Origin: Bacillota bacterium
GTDB taxonomy: Bacteria; Bacillota; Clostridia; Acetivibrionales; JAFADI01
Length of the DNA stretch: 25,211 bases
Assembly (NCBI GenBank): GCA_023424965.1
Contig: JAFADI010000195.1
Span: forward strand, 1-25,211
Direction: 5' to 3'
Positions 15,965 to 22,316 of the stretch are shown piece after piece. How positions within the stretch are numbered: position 1 is the first letter of the stretch; each line of letters starts with the position of its first letter. The notes under the pieces are model-generated. The model searched no databases. It was not told the DNA's origin and was given only the letters and a program-made list of their open reading frames with translations. The position numbers were made by a program, and so were the translations under genes.

Positions 15965-17770
15965 TTGAAATATTTCAAAGGAATTAGTTTCTATATAGTA
16001 TTGTTCGTAATAATACTGGCACTTTTGGCAATATATGGGAACAATGAAAATCCCGATGAAAAGAGTTATTCGGAATTATTAAAGTATATCCAGATGAAAA
16101 ATGTGGATAAGATGGTGCTGGAAGGCAATAAAGCATTCGTAGAGTTGAAGAGCGAGCCCAAAAAGAAGTACGTGATTTACATCCCCGATGTGACTTCTTT
16201 TATGGCTGAGATAAATGAGCCTATTAAGACGGGTGAAGTTACCTCTTTTAAAACTCAGAATCCTCCGTCACCGCCCTGGTGGGTCGCGATTTTGCCTACC
16301 ATCGGTCTTATTGTGATATTCGTGCTGTTCTGGGTTTTCTTCCTCCAGCAGTCCCAGGGGGGAGGAGGCAGCAGGGTGATGTCCTTCGGCAAAAGCAGGG
16401 CCAAGATGAGTACCGACGATAAAAAGAAGGTAACCTTTGAGGATGTTGCAGGAGCCGATGAGGAGAAGGAAGAACTAAAAGAGATTGTAGAGTTTCTGAA
16501 GCAGCCGAAAAAGTTTGTGGAACTGGGAGCAAGAATACCCAAAGGCGTTTTGCTGGTGGGCCCTCCGGGTACAGGTAAAACTCTTTTGGCGAAAGCTGTT
16601 TCCGGCGAGGCGGGAGTTCCTTTCTTCAGCATCAGCGGTTCCGATTTTGTGGAAATGTTCGTGGGTGTCGGAGCTTCCAGGGTAAGGGATTTATTTGACC
16701 AGGCAAAGAAAAATGCACCCTGTATCGTGTTCATCGATGAAATTGACGCGGTAGGACGCCACAGGGGAGCGGGTCTCGGAGGCGGGCATGACGAACGTGA
16801 GCAGACCTTGAACCAGCTGCTGGTTGAGATGGATGGCTTCGGCATCAATGAAGGAGTTATCATACTTGCCGCCACAAACAGGCCTGATATACTTGACCCG
16901 GCCCTTTTGAGGCCCGGCAGGTTCGACAGGCGCGTCGTGGTGGGGCTGCCTGATATCAAGGGCCGCGAACAAATACTTAAAGTACATGCGAGAGGCAAGC
17001 CTCTCGGCCCTGATGTGAAACTTGACGACCTTGCAAAGACTACCCCCGGATTTACGGGAGCCGATCTGGAAAATCTTCTTAACGAAGCTGCCTTGCTTGC
17101 CGCAAGGAACAGCAAAAAGACCATAAGCATGGAAGAGATGAAGGAAGCTACCTTTAAAGTAATCATGGGGCCTGAAAAAAGGAGCAGGGTTATCAGCGAA
17201 AAGGAAAAGAAGCTTACCGCATACCATGAGGCGGGCCACGCGATTGCTGTCCGGCTCCTGTCCACAACGGACAAGGTAGACAGGGTTTCCATCATTCCTG
17301 CAGGTATGGCGGGCGGCTATACTGCCTACAAGCCTGAGGAGGACAGATCCTACAACACAAAATCACAGCTGCTGGAAAGAATCTATGTGGCCCTTGGCGG
17401 AAGAGCGGCGGAGCAGTTGGTGCTTGGTGAAATCAGCACCGGGGCTTCGGGAGATTTGAAGACTGCAAATGCGGTTGCCAGGAACATGATTACCAAATAC
17501 GGCATGAGTGAGACCCTGGGCAATCTGATCTTTGGAAATGAAAACGACGAGGTGTTCATCGGAAGGGACTTTGCCCAGGCGAGAAACTACAGTGAGCAGG
17601 TTGCGTCCGAGATCGACAAGGAAGTGAAGAACATTATCGACAGTGCTTACGAAAAGATCCTGAATACCCTAAAGGAAAACATCGACAGACTTCACCGGGT
17701 AGCACAGGCCCTGATTGAGAAAGAAAAGCTGGAAGGTACGGAGTTTGAACAGATTTTTGCAGGCATATAA
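15965..17770 (+). CDS. ftsH: ATP-dependent zinc metalloprotease FtsH
   Basis: 601 aa, a membrane-anchored hexameric AAA+ protease that degrades misfolded membrane proteins and short-lived regulators. It starts at TTG 15965, supported by AAGGAGGG (15951-15958) and by the N-terminal hydrophobic helix. Transmembrane helices lie at ~8-24 and ~106-127, flanking an extracytoplasmic segment. The AAA+ domain has Walker A GPPGTGKT (199-206), Walker B IVFIDEID (254-261) and the second region of homology ATNRPDILDPALLRPGRFD (303-321). The peptidase has zinc motif HEAGH (421-425) with the third ligand D497 in SGDLKTA. The C-terminus is short compared with E. coli FtsH. A promoter lies upstream and a hairpin follows 15 bp after the stop. 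Confidence 0.97.
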   Translation: MKYFKGISFYIVLFVIILALLAIYGNNENPDEKSYSELLKYIQMKNVDKMVLEGNKAFVELKSEPKKKYVIYIPDVTSFMAEINEPIKTGEVTSFKTQNPPSPPWWVAILPTIGLIVIFVLFWVFFLQQSQGGGGSRVMSFGKSRAKMSTDDKKKVTFEDVAGADEEKEELKEIVEFLKQPKKFVELGARIPKGVLLVGPPGTGKTLLAKAVSGEAGVPFFSISGSDFVEMFVGVGASRVRDLFDQAKKNAPCIVFIDEIDAVGRHRGAGLGGGHDEREQTLNQLLVEMDGFGINEGVIILAATNRPDILDPALLRPGRFDRRVVVGLPDIKGREQILKVHARGKPLGPDVKLDDLAKTTPGFTGADLENLLNEAALLAARNSKKTISMEEMKEATFKVIMGPEKRSRVISEKEKKLTAYHEAGHAIAVRLLSTTDKVDRVSIIPAGMAGGYTAYKPEEDRSYNTKSQLLERIYVALGGRAAEQLVLGEISTGASGDLKTANAVARNMITKYGMSETLGNLIFGNENDEVFIGRDFAQARNYSEQVASEIDKEVKNIIDSAYEKILNTLKENIDRLHRVAQALIEKEKLEGTEFEQIFAGI

Positions 17771-17785
17771 AAGATAAATTACAGG

Positions 17786-17812
17786 GCCGGGTACAGTTTT
17801 TCTGTATCCGGC
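17786..17812 (+). terminator. Terminator after ftsH
   Basis: An 11-bp stem, GCCGGGTACAG / CTGTATCCGGC with one G-T pair, encloses a TTTTT loop. Only TTT follows, so the T tract is weak; it is placed right after the ftsH stop. Confidence 0.6.
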
Positions 17813-17897
17813 TTTGCCATGTGTGCAATAAAGAATTTTGTTCCTGTACTGTCAAAAGATTGCCATAAGTTTTTCCTTGGAAAGTACAACTTTCCTA

Positions 17898-17927
17898 TTG
17901 ACTTTCTATTGGACTATCTGCTAGAAT
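17898..17927 (+). promoter_or_regulatory. Promoter of the tRNA cluster
   Basis: TTGACT (17898-17903), an 18-bp spacer and TAGAAT (17922-17927), ending 33 bp before the first tRNA. The -10 and spacing are the same as in the ftsH promoter. Confidence 0.7.
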
Positions 17928-17960
17928 ATAAAAGCGCGTTGGTGATGGAAGCGCAGATAT

Positions 17961-18037
17961 GGCGGCGTAGCTCAGTTGGCCAGAGCATTCGGTTCATACC
18001 CGAAGTGTCGTTGGTTCAAATCCGACCGCCGCTACCA
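17961..18037 (+). tRNA. tRNA-Met(CAT), elongator type
   Basis: 77 nt including an encoded CCA (18035-18037). The cloverleaf is complete; the anticodon CAT is at 17995-17997. The anticodon stem TTCGG/CCGAA lacks the three G-C pairs of initiator tRNA, so this is the elongator. The first acceptor pair is G1-T72, a wobble. A tRNA-Ile2(CAT) substrate for TilS is the alternative that the sequence alone cannot fully exclude. Confidence 0.92.
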
Positions 18038-18040
18038 TAT

Positions 18041-18116
18041 GGCCCATTGGTCAAGTGGCCTAAGACACCGCCCTTTCACGGCGGTAACAGGGGTTCGAAT
18101 CCCCTATGGGTCACCA
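18041..18116 (+). tRNA. tRNA-Glu(TTC)
   Basis: 76 nt with encoded CCA (18114-18116). The anticodon TTC is at 18075-18077 in the loop CTTTCAC between CCGCC and GGCGG. It starts only 3 bp after the tRNA-Met CCA, so both come from one precursor. Confidence 0.95.
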
Positions 18117-18122
18117 AAAAAA

Positions 18123-18201
18123 CAGAAATTAGGAACTAGAGATTGGAAGCTCGGGTTTGTACAACCATCTCTGGTGTCTGTTTTCTAGTCTCTAGTCTCT
18201 G
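18123..18201 (+). repeat. Imperfect palindromic repeat between tRNA genes
   Basis: The left arm (from 18123) and right arm (to 18201) pair with about 15 of 18 terminal bases matching; the core ACTAGA is shared. The right arm carries a short tandem, CTAGTCTCTAGTCTCT (18185-18200). This looks like a small dispersed intergenic element or a processing stem; nothing codes for protein. Confidence 0.5.
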
Positions 18202-18209
18202 TAGCGTTT

Positions 18210-18285
18210 GGGCGCTTAGCTCAGCTGGGAGAGCACCTGCCTTACAAGCAGGGGGTCGTAGGTTCGATCCCTACAGTGCCCACCA
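18210..18285 (+). tRNA. tRNA-Val(TAC)
   Basis: 76 nt with encoded CCA (18283-18285). The anticodon TAC is at 18243-18245 in loop CTTACAA between CCTGC and GCAGG. The acceptor stem GGGCGCT/AGTGCCC has one G-T pair. It is the last tRNA of the cluster, directly followed by a terminator. Confidence 0.95.
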
Positions 18286-18318
18286 AAAGGAATTGTATCA
18301 AATACAATTCCTTTTTTT
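18285..18318 (+). terminator. Strong intrinsic terminator of the tRNA cluster
   Basis: GGAATTGTAT (18289-18298) pairs perfectly with ATACAATTCC (18302-18311) around a CAA loop, and seven T follow (18312-18318), matched by upstream A residues. Confidence 0.9.
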
Positions 18319-18635
18319 GTTTCCTTTTTTCTGCCGGGAGCCTGTCCTGGGAAGCCTATTTCTTCAAAAGTTTCTGACTAAAATCAACAATTATATGGGA
18401 TAAATTTACGCTATCAAAGTTAGAACTGTCCGGAAAGACCGCCGGGGCTGCTTGATTAAACCTAATCTAATGGTGCGTTTTGCTGATATGTGTCTAAAGA
18501 TTTTTAATTTTTACAGCCAAAGATGACAAACAATTCGGTTCCTCTTACATATAATCTTGTCTGCGGTATAAAAAACTCCGCACCGGTCCGGACATGCTTC
18601 TACAAAAGAAAAAAGTAACAGGGGGTAAACCGAAG
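18319..18635 (+). other. Intergenic region before spoIIE
   Basis: These 317 bases have no supported gene or RNA. From 18491 they hold the spoIIE control signals. The part 18319-18490 is A/T-rich with a G/C-rich patch at about 18427-18453 (a possible small hairpin around CCGG repeats), and no known riboswitch was recognised. An in-frame ATG at 18594 lacks a Shine-Dalgarno and is not used as the start. Confidence 0.6.
18491..18555 (+). promoter_or_regulatory. Spo0A-type sigma-A promoter of spoIIE (21-bp spacing)
   Basis: ATGACA (18523-18528) and a perfect TATAAT (18550-18555) are separated by 21 bp, the unusual spacing known for the Bacillus subtilis spoIIE promoter, which needs phosphorylated Spo0A. 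A 0A-box-like TGTCTAA (18491-18497, 6 of 7 to TGTCGAA) lies 32 bp upstream of the -35, and TGACAAA (18524-18530, 5 of 7) overlaps the -35. Confidence 0.6.
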
Positions 18636-21038
18636 ATGAAGACAGATATTCAACCCTATAAGCGTTTAGGGGATTTTGGTGGGAATTTTGGCAAAACAGG
18701 CGGCAATAAGATTCTGGAAATCAACTTTGTAAAAAGTGGCCTCATATTGCTTCCTATCGCTTTTTTGCTGGGCAGGATTTCCTTTTTCGGGGGAATGATG
18801 CCTTTCGGTATAGCCATCTATGGGGCTGCACAGGGCTATAAGCCCAACAGGCTGCTGATGGTTGCCTGCATCCTGGGAGGAATGCTCACGGCAGGGGCAA
18901 GAGAACAAATTTATGTGACTGCGGCTGCAATGCTGCTGTTTAACGCCCTGGAGTATGTTTTAAAGAAAGGCAAATCAAAAGTTGCTTTCAGGCATGCGGT
19001 AACTGCCTTCATCGGCGTGCTTATACCGGAAATGGTCATGGTGTATCTGCAGGGCTTTTTATTGTATGACTTTCTCAAAGGCATTTTCGGAGCCTTTATC
19101 GTATTTTCCCTTGTGTTCATATTAAAGAGCGCCATTGCGGTTATCACCGAAGGAAGAAGGGTGCAGTCCTACACCAGCGAGGAAATCATAAGCATCGCCA
19201 TCATTTCCGCCCTGGCTTTATCCGGGCTGGGGAATATCAGCTTATTCGGGTTTACCATCAAGAACATATTGAGCATATTGGTGGTCCTGGCCTTCAGTTA
19301 TAAATGCGGGGCGGGAGTGGGAGCCGCCGCCGGAGTCACGGTGGGGCTGATCACCAGCATGTCCGCTGCCGTGAGTCCCCTCATCATAGGTACATATGCA
19401 TTTTGCGGCCTGCTCTCGGGGGTTTTCGGCAAGCTGGGGAAAATCGGCGTAAGTCTGGGATTTGTTATAGGGAATGCCGTACTCACCTTATATATGAACG
19501 GCTCCATTGAAGTTCTGGTGCATCTGAAGGAAATAACCGCAGCAATACTGGTATTCCTGCTCATTCCCCAGAAAGCGATCGACATGACGGTGGGCCGCTT
19601 TGACAGAACTTCGGAGAATGGACAGGATAAGAGCAATTATAGCTCCAGGATAAAAGAAATGACGGTGGACAGGCTCAACCGGTTTTCAAAGGCTTTTAAG
19701 GAACTGGCAGGAACCTTCAGTGAAATATCGGAAACAAAGGTTGTTACCAACAAGCAGGATATTTCGGTGCTTTTTGACAGGGTGGCGGACCGGGTCTGCA
19801 AGGATTGCAGCTTATGCCTCCACTGCTGGGACAGAAACTTCTACAATACCTACCAGGTACTGTTCAAGATCGTGGAGAGACTTGATGTCAAAGGGCGTAT
19901 TGAAGAAAACGACATCCCCTCTTATTTCCTTGACAGGTGTGAACGGGTCAATGACTTTGTGGAAGCCGTCAATTCCATCTATGAGATATTTAAGGTGGAT
20001 ATGGTGTGGAAAAGCAGGATCGGGGAGAGCCGGGGCCTGGTTTCCCAGCAGTTGGAGGGCCTGTCACGGGTTATCTCCAATTTGGCTTCGGAGATTGACG
20101 TCAATGTCAGATTCAACGGAGAGCTGGAGGACAAGCTCGTAGAAGAACTGAAAAGAGCCGGAGTCAAGGCCAATGGAGCCATCGTGGTCGAAAACAAGTG
20201 GGGCAAGTATGAGATCAGCATATTCCATAAGGGCTGCGGAGGGAAAAGAAGCTGCATCAGCGTGGTTGAAGAGCTGGTATCGAAAAGCGTAGGCAGAAAA
20301 ATGATAAAAGAAGGGCCTGAGTGCCACAAGGCGTCAAACGGCTCATGTACACTGAGGCTTGTAGAAGAGGAGGCTTTCAGGGTCACTACGGGAATCGCCA
20401 AGGTATCAAAGCAGAACAACAGTGTTTCCGGTGATAATTATACCTTTATGAATACCGGTGAAGGCAAATACATCGTAGCCCTGAGCGACGGCATGGGCTC
20501 CGGACAGAAGGCCGCAATGCAGAGCAAGGCTACGGTGAGTCTCCTGGAGCAGTTCATGGAGGCGGGTTTTGACAAGGATATCACCGTCAAGCTGATCAAT
20601 TCCATTCTGGTGCTGCGGTCAAATGATGATTCCTTTGCAACCATTGATTTGTCGGTAATCGACCTATATGAGGGCAGCGTTGAGTTCGTGAAGATCGGGG
20701 CAGTTCCCACCTTCATCAAGAGGAACGGCAGTGTTGAAGCGGTAAGGAATGTATCCCTGCCGGCAGGAATCCTCAGCAATATTGAAGTGGAGCTGATGAA
20801 TAGAAGTGTTGAAAGCGGCGAATTCATCATCATGATGACGGATGGGATTCCGGATGCCTTCCAGGAGGGCGGGGAAGATGGAATCAAACTGCTGCAGGGG
20901 TTTATACAGGAGTTGAAAACGATCAATCCCCAGGAGATTGCAGACAGCATACTCCGGGAGGCATATTCCAGAAGCGGAGGGGAACCCTTTGACGATATGA
21001 CGGTAATGGTTTCAAAGGTATGGAAAAAACCAAACTGA
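18636..21038 (+). CDS. spoIIE: Stage II sporulation protein E (PP2C phosphatase)
   Basis: 800 aa, close to the 827 of Bacillus subtilis. In the forespore it dephosphorylates SpoIIAA, which frees sigma-F, and it also acts at the polar septum. The start is ATG 18636 with GGGGGT at 18621-18626; an ATG at 18594 has no Shine-Dalgarno. About ten transmembrane helices fill residues ~33-312. A central regulatory region (~320-585) contains C388-x2-C391-x2-C394-x2-C397 followed by W398. The C-terminal PP2C domain has D600 (SGDNY), D618-G619 in SDGMGSG, D736 in MTDGIPDA and D786-D787 in FDDMTV, the expected metal ligands. Expression should be Spo0A-controlled, judging from the 21-bp-spaced promoter. A small membrane protein gene follows after 88 bp. 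Confidence 0.96.
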   Translation: MKTDIQPYKRLGDFGGNFGKTGGNKILEINFVKSGLILLPIAFLLGRISFFGGMMPFGIAIYGAAQGYKPNRLLMVACILGGMLTAGAREQIYVTAAAMLLFNALEYVLKKGKSKVAFRHAVTAFIGVLIPEMVMVYLQGFLLYDFLKGIFGAFIVFSLVFILKSAIAVITEGRRVQSYTSEEIISIAIISALALSGLGNISLFGFTIKNILSILVVLAFSYKCGAGVGAAAGVTVGLITSMSAAVSPLIIGTYAFCGLLSGVFGKLGKIGVSLGFVIGNAVLTLYMNGSIEVLVHLKEITAAILVFLLIPQKAIDMTVGRFDRTSENGQDKSNYSSRIKEMTVDRLNRFSKAFKELAGTFSEISETKVVTNKQDISVLFDRVADRVCKDCSLCLHCWDRNFYNTYQVLFKIVERLDVKGRIEENDIPSYFLDRCERVNDFVEAVNSIYEIFKVDMVWKSRIGESRGLVSQQLEGLSRVISNLASEIDVNVRFNGELEDKLVEELKRAGVKANGAIVVENKWGKYEISIFHKGCGGKRSCISVVEELVSKSVGRKMIKEGPECHKASNGSCTLRLVEEEAFRVTTGIAKVSKQNNSVSGDNYTFMNTGEGKYIVALSDGMGSGQKAAMQSKATVSLLEQFMEAGFDKDITVKLINSILVLRSNDDSFATIDLSVIDLYEGSVEFVKIGAVPTFIKRNGSVEAVRNVSLPAGILSNIEVELMNRSVESGEFIIMMTDGIPDAFQEGGEDGIKLLQGFIQELKTINPQEIADSILREAYSRSGGEPFDDMTVMVSKVWKKPN

Positions 21039-21049
21039 CCCGTCGTAAA

Positions 21050-21072
21050 ATTGGGAATTCCCAATGTATAAT
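21050..21072 (+). promoter_or_regulatory. Perfect 16-bp palindrome beside a TATAAT box
   Basis: ATTGGGAATTCCCAAT (21050-21065) is a perfect palindrome, one base before TATAAT (21067-21072). No matching -35 is seen. It could be an operator over a promoter for the small downstream gene, or a hairpin at the end of the spoIIE message; no T tract follows. Confidence 0.35.
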
Positions 21073-21126
21073 TTGAGAATTTATTTCATAGACTACCTTT
21101 AAATGGACACGGGAGGAGAGGGCAAT

Positions 21127-21474
21127 ATGCCTGACGGAGTTACAAAAAGGATTGTTGTGATTAAGGATGTGCCTTCGAATGTCATAGAAGAGGCGATATT
21201 GATACTTAAAAGCGATTCCGGTTTAAAAGGAAATTCCTATTCAAAGGAACGGGTATTGAGAAAAGCCCACTATGATAATGCCTTCCTGTATAGAGAAGCG
21301 AACATGATCATCAGTGACTATCTGAAGGGAAACGGGTTGGGTATTGCAGCAGAGCAGCGTGCGGATAAAATAACGAAGTTGACGAAAAACAAGCCTCTGG
21401 TCAACCGTCTCATTAACCTGCTCCTTATGGGCAGCATCGCCCTCCTGGTATTCCTGATAGCGAGAATGATATGA
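21127..21474 (+). CDS. Small tail-anchored protein of unknown function
   Basis: 115 aa. The start is ATG 21127 with GGGAGGAG at 21111-21118; an in-frame ATG at 21103 lies before that site. A soluble part (1-90) starts with RIVVIKDVPSNVIEEAILIL and contains basic and helical stretches. One hydrophobic helix at the very end (~95-112, LLLMGSIALLVFLIARMI) should anchor it with the bulk in the cytoplasm. I do not recognise the family. Its position, 88 bp after spoIIE and before a terminator, suggests a role in sporulation or read-through from spoIIE, but that is only positional inference. Confidence 0.72.
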   Translation: MPDGVTKRIVVIKDVPSNVIEEAILILKSDSGLKGNSYSKERVLRKAHYDNAFLYREANMIISDYLKGNGLGIAAEQRADKITKLTKNKPLVNRLINLLLMGSIALLVFLIARMI

Positions 21475-21496
21475 AGGCGCGGACAAGCGCCTTTTT
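21474..21496 (+). terminator. Intrinsic terminator after the small membrane protein
   Basis: AAGGCGC (21474-21480) pairs with GCGCCTT (21487-21493) around GGACAA, and the T run extends to 21496. The stem begins at the last base of the stop codon. Confidence 0.8.
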
Positions 21497-21521
21497 ACTT
21501 GTTCTCCTGTGGGAGATTTTA

Positions 21522-21530
21522 TGGTAAAAT
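21522..21530 (+). promoter_or_regulatory. Possible extended -10 promoter of the ABC operon
   Basis: TGGTAAAAT (21522-21530) is a TGn extended -10 element 45 bp before the ATPase start. A poor -35, TTGTTC (21499-21504), is 20 bp away. Confidence 0.38.
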
Positions 21531-21575
21531 AACTATGATAAGTTGGAAAAGCTTGATTTGTGGGGTCAGACAGAG

Positions 21576-22301
21576 ATGGATACAATCGTTGAGGTTAAAG
21601 AGCTTTCAAAAAATTATGGCAGGCTCCGGGCGTTAGACAAATTGAACTTCAATATCTATTCGGGTGAGATTTTTGGGCTTCTAGGGCCCAACGGCGCCGG
21701 AAAATCGACGTTTATCTCTATTTTGACCACCCTTTTGAAACCTTCCTCGGGCGACATCTTAATCAAGGGCTTCAGTGCCGCAAGGCAGCCGGATAAAATA
21801 AAAGCCGGCATAGGCTATGTTCCTCAGGACATTGCCCTGTATCCCGTGCTTTCGGGTATGGACAATCTGAACTTCTGGGCCGGGGTGTACGGGCTCCGGG
21901 GAAATTTAAAGCGGCAGAGAATCGAAGAGGCCCTTGCCGTCGTAAGGCTGGGTGACAGGGCCAGGGACCGGGTAGAGAACTACTCCGGAGGGATGAAAAG
22001 AAGGCTGAATATTGCCGTTGCCCTGCTCCACCATCCGGAAATACTGGTGATGGATGAGCCTACGGTGGGAGTGGATATCCAGTCAAGGAAATACATCATG
22101 GATGGCATCAAGGAACTGAAGAACAAAGGCAGGACCATTGTATTTACCAGCCATTACATCGACGAGATGGAAGCCCTGTGCGACAGGCTTGCCATCATTG
22201 ATAGAGGCATCATCAAATCAATGGGGACGCCCAAAGAGCTGAAAGAGATTTACGAAACCGACAGGATTGAGAACATCATGCTAAACCTGATGAACGGGTA
22301 A
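21576..22301 (+). CDS. ABC transporter ATP-binding protein (DrrA/CcmA type)
   Basis: 241 aa, the length of a stand-alone ATPase of ABC-2 exporters. The start at ATG 21576 has only a weak GGGGT upstream (21562-21566); the in-frame TTG 21543 has no Shine-Dalgarno. Motifs: Walker A GPNGAGKST (37-45), Q-loop YVPQD (81-85), signature YSGGMKRR (136-143), Walker B LVMDEP (157-162) and the H-loop FTSHYIDEME near 191-200. It would power export through the ABC-2 permease at 24133. The unknown protein at 22317 begins 15 bp downstream, so the three form one operon. The substrate (drug, lipid, peptide or Na+) cannot be read from the sequence. Confidence 0.94.
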   Translation: MDTIVEVKELSKNYGRLRALDKLNFNIYSGEIFGLLGPNGAGKSTFISILTTLLKPSSGDILIKGFSAARQPDKIKAGIGYVPQDIALYPVLSGMDNLNFWAGVYGLRGNLKRQRIEEALAVVRLGDRARDRVENYSGGMKRRLNIAVALLHHPEILVMDEPTVGVDIQSRKYIMDGIKELKNKGRTIVFTSHYIDEMEALCDRLAIIDRGIIKSMGTPKELKEIYETDRIENIMLNLMNG

Positions 22302-22316
22302 TTGGGAGGCTTACAT

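Noticed and set aside
16255..17295. 346-codon open frame on the - strand
   Set aside because: It is a Ser/Pro-rich shadow of ftsH, with no start signal.
17819..18139. 106-codon + frame over the tRNA genes
   Set aside because: It runs through tRNA-Met and tRNA-Glu, which are certain; the protein is an artefact.
18427..18453. Glycine-riboswitch-like patch
   Set aside because: A short AAAGACCG/CCGGGG resemblance only; the paired core is missing and no glycine gene follows.
21050..21065. Terminator of spoIIE
   Set aside because: The palindrome has a short A/T loop and no following T tract; an operator or promoter-linked role is as likely.
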